NCBI RefSeq assembly: GCF_036324505.1
Contig: NC_086350.1
Location: 19,091,032 to 19,155,031, forward strand
Origin: Eleginops maclovinus
Lineage: Eukaryota; Chordata; Actinopteri; Perciformes; Eleginopidae
DNA length: 64,000 bases
Direction of reading: 5' to 3'
Each line of letters opens with the position of its first letter. Position 1 is the stretch's first letter. Below are positions 12,114 through 25,361 of the stretch, piece after piece. The notes below the pieces were generated by a model. The model was not told where the DNA came from, made no database searches, and saw nothing but the letters and a program-made list of their open reading frames with translations. Position numbers and translations under genes: made by a program.

Positions 12114-15100
12114 CAAAAGAAATACAGTTTATTTAATAAGTTAAAGAAGTAGCATATGAATTAATAAATACATATTTAAAGGTCCCATAGAATGTAAAAC
12201 TGTATTTACCTTGGCATAGTTGAATAAGGAGAGTTCGGTACATTGAACTGACATACCGTGAACATCAAACACCATTGTTTCCTCCTTCACGTGCAAATCA
12301 TGAATATGCATATCACAGCAGTAAAACGGGTGAATTACAACAATCCCTGTGTGTGACGTAACACACGGTAGTCCAGCCCCAACATTTGCATAATCCAGCT
12401 GCTGGAAACACTAACGCTAAAACGTACCCCTCCAGTAACGTTGCTCTCCAATCTCCGACCAGCTGACGTTTCTTCAAATTCATCGTTTCCTCCTCGTTAA
12501 AGGCTCAAACATGTAAGGTTGGATGCCAATAGCCTGCATGGTTCATCTCTCACAGTTTCACGAACTTCACCTGCTTCTGTGGGCTCTGAGGCAGCCATGG
12601 GTTGCTCCTTGTAAACCAGCCAATCAGAGCAGAGCTCGTCATAATTATTTATGAGCCCCAAATAAGGCAATTCAGCTTGTTTCATTCTAGGACCAAATCA
12701 TAGGGTTATAAATGGGCCTGTAAAACCACATCTGGACGTTTTTTGGATCAACCTAAGTTATATACCTTCTTTGTAGACATCAGAGAACAATTCAAAATAC
12801 CAGATAGATGCATTCTATGGCACCTTTAGATAAATAATTGTGAAAATTAATAGAAAAACATAATAAAGCCCTTACTTCTGTTTTAAATATATGATTGCAT
12901 CTATACAGTTAGTGCAGATTCCCTTTTAAAATATGCATAACTGGTTTTGTGAAACAATATTATATTTAATATACTAAAAAAGCAACCCCCGAACATCTAA
13001 AAAAGGGTTATTATGTGACACTGAAATACGCTCTGTTGTTTAAATTCTGTTATAATTTATAATTTGAATTCCAAGGAATAGCAATGCTCAAAGTTTTAAA
13101 AGCCCAGATTTCATGCAGAGATATTTTTCTATGTAATACAAACGTTTTTTGCAAATTCCTCATGCATGATGCATTTTAAAAGTGATTTTTTTGATGGAAA
13201 CATTTTTATCAAGGAGGTAAAATGCATAAGTGTGTGACATCTCTGCTGTGATGCACTGACCTCCAACAATACCAGAGGGCCTGTGCTCTGCCTCATGCTG
13301 CAGTAACAGGAAACCATCCTGAGTAGCAAACACCTGCATAGCTTTTTCTCAGCTGAAAAACATTTATGGCATATGTTAAGTTATAACCACCCTACTTTTG
13401 AGGTTTTTGTGTGTTACTTTGACTTCCTGACTCCTTCCTGGTTCATCGTTCTGTCTGTGTCTGGCTCTCATTTCCCTCCACTTAATGTTGGGCTGAGCTT
13501 TGAACTCCTCTCTCTACATTAATGAGATGAATCTAATGTGCAGATCTAACTATCATTTAACACAATCATCTTTCACTGAACACTGCTCCCCTTCCCTCAG
13601 TCTACTGCCTCATTCGGAGAATCAAAGACCCCGCTTCACCACACTCTCCCTCCGAATAAAAAGGATATAGAGCTTAGTGAGGAGGAGGAGGAGGAGGAGT
13701 GGGAGTATGAGGAGGAAGAAGAGGAGTATGAAGAAGAAGAGGAGGAGGAGGATGATAAAAGAGGGAAGGTACATAGCAGTGTCTGGTGCTTTAGAGATGT
13801 AGAAGAGACCTAGTTCATGTGTTTGCTGTCTGAGCAGCAGTAGTTCAAATGTTGTGCAGTTATATAATGAACGCTAGCTTTTAGTTTACAAAGTCTTTAG
13901 ATATGTTTAAAATATAGACAAGCATCATCACTGGAAATATTTATGCTATCCACCATTGCTTCTGCTTAGACTCCAGTAGCTCTTCCTAGACACAAACTGA
14001 CTATGAGCAGTAAGGAAGAAAAAGAAGAAGAACAAGAAGAAGAAGAAGAAGAAGAAGAAGAAGAAGAAGAAGAGTGGGAGGAAGAAGAAGATGAAGAAGA
14101 GGAAGAGGACAACGAGGGGGAGGAAGAAGAAGAAGAGGAAGATGATGAAAAAAAGCTGCAATTTAAAACGAAACCAGCTGATCAAAGAAGACAAGACAGC
14201 AAAGCAGTGCTCATGAAAACAGCCGAGACAAAGAATAAAGAGGACAAAGGGAAAGTGTTAACTCAAGGGAGGAGAGCCGAGGACGAGGTATATTGTTCAG
14301 CAGCGATAGATGCTAGTGCTTGTGTGTGTTGATAGACAATAGCATCCTGCTCTACCCGGTTATGATGTCGAGAGACAGAATATCCAGTTTTACCCTGTGG
14401 GTTCAGAACTGGTGTGTTTATAGAATGTAGATCCTGACAGATCACTGTGTTGTGGAGTAGTAATACTAGACATAATATTGCATCTATATACTGTTTGTTT
14501 GTTCCATAATTTACCATGAGACCCGACCAAGCTGAGTACTGATTAGTGAATGTGTGTTTTGCTGTTATTCTGCCAGAGTGGTAATTATAATTTGAAGAGG
14601 CCCTTTTGTCTTGTTGGGTGTTCCCTCTCATGTAGGTTCAAGGGTTTGTATTGTCATATCATATGCACAGCAGCTACAGTGTAGTTATGGTAATGAAAAT
14701 CTTACGTCTTAGGTCCCTCCAACAATGCAACGTAATTTATAAACAGGACATACGACAAAATAGTAGTGTGTTATAAAGGAGCTTGAAACGACTCGATTGG
14801 ACTACTTTGTTTACATTCATAACATAGTGAAATCACTGGATAGTGCTCTAACAGGTTGTACGTGATAGGCTTAGGGGCATTTCTCAGCGTTTAACTAATC
14901 ACAACAGAGCCGGCAAGGAAACCAATCAGAGCAGACTGGGCTCTGGTTTCAGGCAGAGGGTGAAAAGGCAGTATGAGAGAAATAAAGACCTTTGTGAAAA
15001 TACAAGAATGTAAACATGTGACAGTAGAAACTGAAAATTAGCATAACAGCTTCTCTCTAACAGCTCCTCCTGCAGTGTTTCCAGTGCTTTACTTGAGATT

Positions 15101-18100
15101 GGCCTTGTTTATATGCCCTAGAGAGCACAAACATATACACATTCACACACTCTCTGTCTCTCTGCCAGGATTAGCAGTTTCATAATGGCAGGCATCAACC
15201 CTAGATTAGCAGTTCTATACCAACAAGTCTCTACTAAGCCAGACATTTTGCATCGATAAACTCAGCGAGTTTTAGTCTAACTAAGAGCATTAACGGGAAC
15301 ACTTCACGTCACTCTTCTCTTCTCCTGTATCCACATCTCAGTGTCACAAACTGCAAGCAGACATACCGGGATCTGACATCCTCTGTTTACTCTGTGGCTG
15401 TTGGAGAGTCCCGAGAGCTTTCCACTCTGATAGTCTCACTGATTCCATCGTCAGCCTTAATCCCCCCACCACCACCTCCATGGAGAGGAAGCAGCTCAGT
15501 GTTTCTCATTCCCTGTTTCTCAGTTGGTTTTTTTCACTATCATTAGTGTCTTGTCCTTTCTGAGTAATCAAGTCTAATTGTGTACTCAAAACTTCATCTG
15601 AACCTGTATTTGCTTCATATTTGCTACAATATTGGCTTATTTGTAAATTAATATACACTAAAATACAGAGACTTCAGTTTTTGAATTCTGCCACAAGACG
15701 ATGGACACAACGTTACTGAATATGTTCCTGTCTACTAGTAAATCTAAGTATTTGACACACCCTTTCTGACGTCTGTAGCTTCTGTCTGTACGGCTTCCAC
15801 CCTTTATATTTCCATTCCCTAATATTTCCTCTCCCTCTCTCTCTCCTCAGCTGCAGGCTCCCAGTGTGAAAGGCTTCGACTTTGCTAAGCTGCACCTCGG
15901 CCAACAGAGTAAAGATGATGTCATGGTGATCCAGGAGGCGGTCCAGCCAGGGCCTGGCCCCGGACCCCTCCCCTTATCCCTTAAAGATGGCCTCAGTCTG
16001 TCTGAAAATGGGGAGATCCCCACACCTTTATCCAAAGCCTCCACCAAGGCGTCACGCAGCAGCAGAAGGCGAGATAGGTCAGTAGTTTCGAGGGACTCAA
16101 AAATGTTCAGAGTGGGTCAAAATAAATATGTTGAAATGAGAACATTAGATAACAAAACAAGGGCCAAAAATAGTCCATAAATCGGCATAACCTGCCTTTT
16201 ATTGTGTGCTGCTTTTCTCTTGTTTTAATCATAGAAATGTGTTTTGGGTTTAACTCTCCACCCTATAAATATATTTATTTTGACATTTAACAGCTTATTT
16301 TCTTACCCCATCACTCTGGTTTTCTACCTTCCTCAGTCGGGACAGTCAGTCAAGCAGACAAAAAGCTTTTGACAGATCCTCGGATCAATTATTAAAGCAC
16401 CAGACATTGAGGGACCTTCATTTATTCCTGCAGACTGTCTCTATCCTTTTCGATATATTTAATAAAGATACGTTTTTTTGTGTTGTCTGTATTTTTTTCC
16501 GGCTTATTTTTAAATATTTTCAACTGATTTACACATAGATACCGCGATTTTACGTTTTTTAAATTTAAGTTATAACACGGATTGCATCGCTTACACTATA
16601 TGACACCAACTGAGTAGCACGGAAGGAATTGTTTAATGAAATTTACTAAATTAAGTTGCTATTATAGTCCATGAGAGCAGTGTGTTTTATAGTGGAATTT
16701 AATAATGGTTGCTCCTCTTCTCTTGATAGCCAACCGGGAGGAATTTAATAATTCTGTCAGTGAAAATACTCTCTAGCATGCGGCACTACAAACTTAAAAC
16801 CAGATTAGCATTTCCTACGAGTCTCTTCTTCCTGTATCTTTCTGAAAGAGCACTATTTCCAATTACGCATGTGTATTTCAGCATGTTAGTGTGTTCCCGG
16901 GCTTGTATTATTCATGTTTCTATGTGTGTTTGTAGGATCTCGCCGTCTGACGGGGATTCGGTGGTAAGTGACCATTCTAGCGAGCGTGAATCACCAGAGG
17001 AGAACCTGAGAGCCCACGCCACGCCCAGCGACAGCAAGCAGACGCGTAAGGTCCCCATCAATGTTTTAAATGGCAAGTAGTAGCCGTAGCAACTCTCACA
17101 TCACTCCTTCAAACACAGAGAGCACACACAAGGGGGAAGGGATGGGACTGGTGCAGACAAAACGAGAACAACTCAAGCTGGCCTGATTTGATTGACATGC
17201 GGGGCAAATAGAGGGCAGGGGAGACTCTCTAAAGAGATGAAGAAAAAAAAAACACAGAGGAACACTGAGGAGAAAGTGCAGAGACAAGCCAAGCAATGAC
17301 ATCAAAATTACAGAGGGGAACAGTGGGGGTAAGAGAAACACTTGGTGGGAACTCTATTTGGTGGTCAAAAGAAGTCCAAAGGGAGGCGGGAGAAAGGGAT
17401 AGGCGGGGATAAAAACCAGCTGAAGTTACTGCTTGTGACAGCTTGTTGATAGATTCAAGCCCGCGATGCCAGGCAGGGACTACGTGCTGGAGCCGCAGGC
17501 AGTCAGGCACACAGACTGCAGCCTGACTCACACACAGAGGAATGGTCTCTGTTTTGTTATTGATAAATCTCCGCCCGGCGCTGTAAACGGTCTGCCACAG
17601 TGTTTATAAGGAGACTGCGCGTGAGACACACTCAGTGTTATGTAATGTCTCTTCCTGTCAGAGGATCCTTGTGTCTTCTGATCATCCGAAGCAGCTCTTT
17701 CCCTTCCTTTCTGATTAATGAACTTCACAAGACCAGAAGCTTTTATTAGCCACAGAAATTCATCCTCTTGGATGACTCATTTGCCCATCCCTCTTTAAAC
17801 GATCTCCTCTTTATTCTCTTCATGTCTAAAAGCTGAAACTCATGGTGGGCAGACCTCAATTCATAAGGCTTCTTTTTATTGCTATTGCTACAAACCACTT
17901 CTATCTCAGCTGCTTTTATTTGATCTCCTTCTCCTCAATAAAACTCTTTTTTTCCCCTCTCTGTTGCGGTTTGCAGGCAAGAATAGAATTGGTAAGAGTT
18001 TGTCCTCTCTGTCCGTGTCTCTGTAGACCTCAGGCTTGACCTCCAGCAGCTGTGTCTGTGCTGTGTGTTTGTTTCTGTGCTAGATCCGTGCCCTTACCAT

Positions 18101-21100
18101 CCATCACTGTCTGCTCAGCTGTCAGTCACAGTGTAGAGCTCCACTTCACAAACAAAGGCAAAGTCCTTGTTTGGAATGAGTTGTAGCTTTCCGAAATACA
18201 GATCAGTCTTCATTTCATTTCAACACCAGAAACATTTAACTCCACACTCCAATATATTCATTTCAATTAGATTCAAAGGTTTCATTCCAATCCTCTCGCA
18301 GTAGTTGTCTGTGGTTAGTCCCCTGGCTGAGGGCCACATTCGGACTGAACGTGTTTCCAGAGTTTTGACCTTTTACTTTCTTGCTTCCTTCCTCAGGTCC
18401 TCCTCCTATGAATGGCACAAATGAGCAGCTGTCCTCGGCCGCCATCTTCGAACATGTTGATCGGATGTCTCGCGCCGCAGATGCAAGCAGGAGACTCCCC
18501 AACAAAATCCAGCTCATCGCCATGCAGCCCATGCCCGTCCCCCCGCTGCACAGCCCCCCCATCAATGGCAAACTGTCCGACCCGAACCAAATCAACAAGG
18601 AGGTTTGCGCATCCTTTTTGGCATAAAATTATCTTGATGAAAAAATCCCAAAGTACAAACATTAACATTACTATCGATGGTGCTGGAGACACAAACAAAT
18701 CAGTGCAACCATATTGGGGAAACAATACAAAAATCAATTAACCCCTGAAAAGTATGCACCACTATCATGTGCTCCTTCCTTTTTATTACATAGGCCTACA
18801 AATGCATAAGATACGTACAGATGCTGTAAATTTAGCGTGTAGGCTCAGCCAGAAGCACATTATTTAAATACAAGGAAAAGCAATAATTGCAACAAAACAA
18901 AATAAAACATTGCGTGCTGGCTTAGCTAAAAAAAAAATGTTTTAAAAAATCTTAATAAGAAATGTTTCCACACAAATCATAATGTTTTGCTAATTATTTG
19001 GCGGCCCATTTGCAATGCCTCCCCACAGGTTGGGAACCGCTTCTTTAGAGTATATAATTCCCTAATTTACTGGTTAAAATGGACTTAATATTATTCATCC
19101 TCTGATGCTGCTGTAGTTCTTGAGATTCTGTGTAATGTATGCATGAACAATTGTATAACTGCTTGTTAAAGTCGTAACTCATCCACTATCAGTCTTCTTT
19201 TTAAGAATTCAGTCTAAAGAGGTAACTGTGTCCTCAGATCCAGGTGGCACTGAGGCACAAGTCCGAGATTGAGCACCATCGTAACAAGATCCGTCTGCGT
19301 GCCAAGAGGAAGGGCCACTACGACTTCCCTACCATGGATGAATCCACCAATGGCCTCGGAGATGCGAAGGACCAGGATCGCATCTATCAGAAAGCACAGA
19401 CACAGATCGATAAGATCCTGGACCCGGATGCCCATATGCCTTCAATCTTCATGGAGTCAAAGAAAAGGTTTGGGTCATTAATTTGCTTCTATGGTTTCAC
19501 ATCTGGCCTGGCTTTCATTAAATGGAATACATATTTTATAAATTTGTCCATTTATTTGTCAGTGGTCGAGGGAGGCGCTCGCCCAAACAGAGGATGAAGG
19601 ACCAGCTGATCGGCGGCATGATGGAGGCGGACAAAGACCACCTCATCTCTGAAGACAACGATGCTGTTTACAGGAAGTGTCCTGGAGTCAACAATGTGGC
19701 CTACGTAGTGAGTAGAACAGGAGGACATCAGATAATAGAGATAAAATAAATTGTAATGGGAAATAAGTTGGACTAAAATGACACAGCTGGTGGTTTTGGC
19801 TATTCTAGATTGACTGCAATATTCCAGTATAGCCTGAGGAGCAAGAAAGGAGAATTGAAGGACTAAATTAAAAACTAGCTGAAAAATGTTTTGAATTATC
19901 GTAAAATAAAAATATGAAGGATAAAAATGACTTAAATGTGACGTTAGAATTCTGTCTAAAAATGTATTACTTAGACAAAATACAAAATAGCTGCCAAAAT
20001 TGACACTGGAATCATGGTATGTGTACAATCCACCCTATACCCTCTAACTCTCCGTCAATGTGTTTATTGAAGTCGGACCCTGACCAAGGCGCAGGCTCCC
20101 CTCACAGCAGCCCCTCCCCCACCGATGACGTCTTCCTCGGCCCTGCCTGCTCTCCGCTCGGCCATGCCCCTCCCCCGCCCCCCTACATGCCTCCACAGCC
20201 CTCCATCGAGGAGGCGCGGCAGCAGATGCACTCCCTGCTGGACGACGCCTTTGCCCTGGTGTCGCCCACCTCTCAGGGCAGCACTGCAGGCATCACTCTC
20301 CCCGGAGTCAACAGCAACCCACCCCTCTCCAGCCCTCCAGGCAGGGGCCCTAGACCATGGGGTCCGTCATACCAAGCTCTTGGCCCCTTCCCTGGTGTAA
20401 GTTGGCCTTCCTGAGTCTTACATCTACAGGATACTACTATTAACCATCGAGTCAGCATCAAATTATTCCTGTAGCACTGAACCAGATGATGTGTAAGCAC
20501 TAAAGACTTAGCTTCTTTTAGCTAAATCAAGTATTTATGAACAGTTTTGTCACTTCTAGGAACAGACTTGGAGAAATAACCTCCCTGTTTAAACTTCTTA
20601 TATAAAAATAGTAATAAGAGACACATTAAAAATCCTCTGTATTCACTCTCCTTCCTTTCCCAAGGTTTGCCCAGCTCAGCATGAAGCCTATAGCTTCAAC
20701 TTTAATCGTGTCCTCTTAGCAAACTAATCAGTTAAGTATTCCTCCCATCTGTCACCGCCATGAAGCTGCGACCTTACAACCCCCGTCAGCTTTCTACAAC
20801 TCCTAAGTCTCTTCAGGAATATACCATGCATACGCTCGCTCTGCATTAGCCCCCGCCGCTGTAGGCTGATTTCAAAGAGCGTACAGTCGCATAAAGCACC
20901 CTGAAGGCTGCTGGAATAATACGCTCAGTGTTTTTACTTGTTTTTGTACTTTAACTGTCGTAATTATTGAAGATAGCAGATCAGCTCAACACAAAGACGG
21001 GTTCATGCAGCGCTGCGGTTTGTTAGCACACTAAGCCTGGAGTCCATAATGCTGAACGAGAGCCACACACCGTTAATAGTGTTTAATGTTACGGGTGGAG

Positions 21101-24100
21101 CTGCCGAGACACAGCGTAGAACATCTATAGCATTTCCCCTGCTTTGAAATGTAAGCTAAGGAGTAGCTTTAAACTGAGCTTAAATTAAAATAGGATGTCA
21201 GTGCACTCAGGCATTAAATACTGAAGGTAAAAAGTTATTAGGTTCCATTTAAAGATGGTAGAGTATTATATTAGCGTTACATAAGGGTTTATGTCCACTA
21301 CATCACTGAAATTAGAGCAGAAATACGTTTGCAAAAACAGAAGTTGTCGAATGTAATGAGGTACATTTATTTAATACAATTGTGAGGTACATCTACTTTT
21401 CATTTTATGCTAATTTATACTTCTAATCTGAATTTGGAAAGCCAATATTGTACTTTTAACTCATTCACTTATCTGACAGCTCTAGTTCCTTTACAGATTC
21501 AGATCACAAGCTAATACAAAATATAAATACACCGATGAAGTACAGTAAACACTGGCCTATCATTAAAGATAACATAACGCAGTATTATATAAAGTCATTA
21601 AAAATAGCTGTGATAGAGACATTAACGCACCAATAGTCATAGTCTTGTTATTTAATAAATATTACTTTTAGTATTTTATGTATATTTTGATGTCAATACT
21701 TTTGTACTTTTACTTCACTTACTTTACGAATAGAGGACTTTTACCTATAACAGAGTGCTATTTTTAATCAAGTTTAAAGTCTTAGTACTTCTCCCACCAC
21801 TGAAAAAGAAGTGAAGTGTTTAATGAAGTTTAATGGTTATATAGCAAAACATTTTCCTAAACAGCAATACCTTATCAATCACTATGGTTGTTAAGCGCCT
21901 CATTTGAATTATTAAAATCTACTGTAATGCATTTTACAGCTTCAGACATACTGTACATTAATCACTGCTCTGCCTCTTATAGTCCACCGGTGTTCATCCC
22001 CAGGTGACAGATATAGTGAGAGACTTAACAGTGAGCAGTGGAGCCGTAAAAAGCCATTTGCTGGTTCTGCTTTTGCAGGTTCACTGCTTTAATATGCTAT
22101 AAAAGGTCAGCTGAAGAAAAAAAGAAGGATTTGCAACAAAAGCATGCTTAGTAACGACAATGTTTACTACAGTGTGTGGAAAGAGTCACCGCTGTCCAAA
22201 TAAACTGTAAGAAGTCACAGCACTGCTCTGCATTTATAAGATGAGACGACAAGCTCTCTATGCAGTAACTGCAATATTGGATCAGCTTTATCTGGATACA
22301 GAATGCATCCTTTGCTATTTTATGAGTTGATTGTATTTGAGCGCCACAAATGCATCACATTTTTCAGTTTTTGCCATTACTATTGTTCCTCCCTTTCTCC
22401 TAAGCACTGTGTTTCCTCCCTTGTTTTTCCCAGAGGTTCACTGATCTGTCCCCTCCTCCCGTCCAAGGCCTGATATCCAGGTTAGTAGAGTGGTGGATGG
22501 AAATTGAGTATTCATGTATATATTAATAAATAATATGCTTATTTGACGTTAAGTTCCTCTTACAGCAGAGGGATTCCTTATTGATCAGAACAGACTGATT
22601 TGAAGCACTTTAGCAGTGGCAATGTTTCCCTCTCAGCAGAACCGACTGAGTTGGGCCTCATGAATAGTGAAAGAGGAGTCATCTTTACTTTATAGGATTA
22701 ATGGATCAGGAACAAGCAGTGGTCTCTGAACTGACTCTTAAAGGGCCGAGGCCCCATGTGGTCAAACAAATTATCACCACCGGAAATGTGAGCACAGTGG
22801 AGCTGAAGGGTCGTCAGCTGTCATCCGCTGGTGGTTATAAATTGTGGAACAGTTAAGACTCTATCAGAGTCAAAGTTCAGTTTATTGCCAGTTAGGTATT
22901 TAAATACAGGGATTCTGCTTTGTATATACTTACATAAACACGTAAAGGGGAAATAAGTCAAAAGCAAATATAGAAATGTTTGTCAAAAATTATTGTGAAA
23001 TCAGAAAAAATGTGTAGAAGAAATGTGAATATGCAGTACAAACTATAACATAACTATATCAAACACCTGCATTTCCCTATATGGATTAATAAAGGTTTAT
23101 CTTATCTTATATAACATATTACTGTCAAATATTTACAATACATTTGAACTAAAAGTGGAAGAGCTTTGCAGGTTTAAAGTTTTCTAAGGAGATAGATGAG
23201 CTAAGTGCAATGTTAAGTGATATTTTGTAATAGATACGCTCAAAAACTTGTTATCATGATGAGTGTCGAGCCTGTTAGCATGGTCACAGATATGCATTGT
23301 TAACTATCAGATAGGCCTGTCCTCTCTCTTTGGGACACATTTTTTGTGCAATAACAACTTGTGTAAGAAGGCTTACAAATAACTGTTCCTTCCTCTGGAC
23401 AGGCTTTATTCATTAGGCAGTATGTGCTCACATGTTGAGCATTGTTTTTGATTGGTTATCAAATAAATACATTTCTCAGAGTCTGACATGACATGGCTGG
23501 TTCCATGTTGTCGGACAAAAAACATCTTTTAGGCCTGGAAATGTGATAATATTTCCCTTCTCAAATAAGAAAATGCACTGACATTACCGTACGTAACGCA
23601 AAGCTTGTTTACCGGCGATGATATATGCTGTAAAATTTGAAATGATTGAAGTCAAACACTTCACAAGGAAGCATTGAGCTTTATCGCGCAGTTTAAAACA
23701 TGTGCTGCAAATATTCATTATCTATAATAGATTGCATTATTTTAAAGATTACTGAAATATTTACTGCAAACAGTAAACAACAGACATGTAACTGAAGTGA
23801 AGTTTCCGCATTGCCTTTACTTTTGTTGAGTTAGACACAGCCATTCCTTATCGTGAAGTATGATGTATGAAATGTGTATCATGACTGCAGCTGAGCAGGA
23901 TTCCAATAAATCTGTCACAACATATTTTTCATTAAATCAGAAAAATACGTTCCTTGTGTTTCAGGCAGGGCCTTGGCTCCAGCTACCTGCCACCAGGAGA
24001 GACAGCAGGGCAGGGTGAGCCACTCCCGCCCAACAGCCTGTACTCCAGCAGGGGCCTCTACACCGACGAGCTGCCCTCATCTGCCAGACCCCGACCAGTG

Positions 24101-25329
24101 GGGGGAACCACAGGTACAGGTGGAAACAGACGCATACAAACTGCTTTAAACCTATTTGCATGCCTGCAAAAACAACTGTAATCAGATGTAAACAAAGCCC
24201 CAGGTGTACATCTGCCTCATCCTCAAAGAAGGAATCACCGCTTTAATGCTGAGAAATGTATAAAGTGTTTTATTTCATCACTTCTGGATGTGGGCCAAGC
24301 ATACCTCCAGCCCATAAACCTGTCAAACAGCCTTGTCTCTGTCTTAAATTATTAAAGGAGCAGGCGTGATGCTGCTGCCATCATGTGACTTGCACGAATA
24401 GAAATGGATTCTGGCGTTGAGCATAGAGAGTGCAGCAGAGTGCTCTCAGACTGTAGTGATTGAATCAAAGTAAATGAAAGGGGCTGCTGAGGATGGGGTG
24501 TCGGGTTCTGCTGCTCTGACATTGTGTGTGTCTGTGTGTAGGAGCCCAGCTCCATCATCTCACACAGGTGGGATTGTCCAGTCGGATGAACGGTTACCCA
24601 GCGGGGGTCAGACCCACTCCCGGGCAGAATGGAGGCCTCGCCTGGAACCACTACCATGGCGACAATTTCTCCAGGGCAGAGCCTGAGAAAGATTCAGTGA
24701 GTACATCACAGATTTACTTCTGTTAATACCAAAGTCTTGTCTTCCATCCATATCATACTGAAATAAAATGTATGTTTCATGTCAACAAGTCTCAGAAAAA
24801 GCTGAAAAATCAACAATGAACTGTTCCTAAGAACTATTGTTGTCTATGTACACAATGTCTGTGTGTGGCTTATTCCTCTGAGCCGTAAACATCATGTTTG
24901 TTTAGAGATATTACAAACACAGCGAGCCACACTGTTTCACTGTGGGACACGTTTTAAAATAACATGAATATAGCTAGTGAAGTCTATTTGGAGTCAATCC
25001 CACATGCATTGCTAATACATCACAAAATGTGTATCACTCCATTAAAGAAAGTAGTCCCGAACAAATCCTCAATTTCATCAGTTTCAAGCAGTGTTTTCTC
25101 TAAACTGTAAAGCCCATTAGTTTAAGCAAATAATGAAGCGTTTATGAACATTTTAATAAACATTTTTGACCATATAAAAAAAAAAAAAAGAAGTGGAACA
25201 AAGTTTGAAGTTTCTGTTTTTTTAAAGTCTACTCTTCTAGTTCTCTCTTCTTTAACACGCTCTAGTTCTGTCTTTTGATATCTTCTTCTTCTTCTTCTTC
25301 TTCTTCTTCTTCTTCTTCTTCTTCTTCTT

Positions 25330-25361
<32 letters not shown>

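Larger units (their letters stand above)
11096..13600. other. Intron 9 (2.5 kb)
   Basis: Contains a CA microsatellite and a MITE with inverted termini (listed separately). The remaining sequence, 11.1-12.0 kb and 12.83-13.6 kb, shows no exon. Confidence 0.7.

Noticed and set aside
14263..14631. 122-codon minus-strand frame overlapping acidic exon B
   Set aside because: No domain; it is in part a shadow of the exon and intron 11.
16337..16370. Possible exon after CTTCCTCAG in intron 12
   Set aside because: It ends at GACAG|ATCC without a GT donor, and family alignment goes directly from RRRDR to ISPSD.
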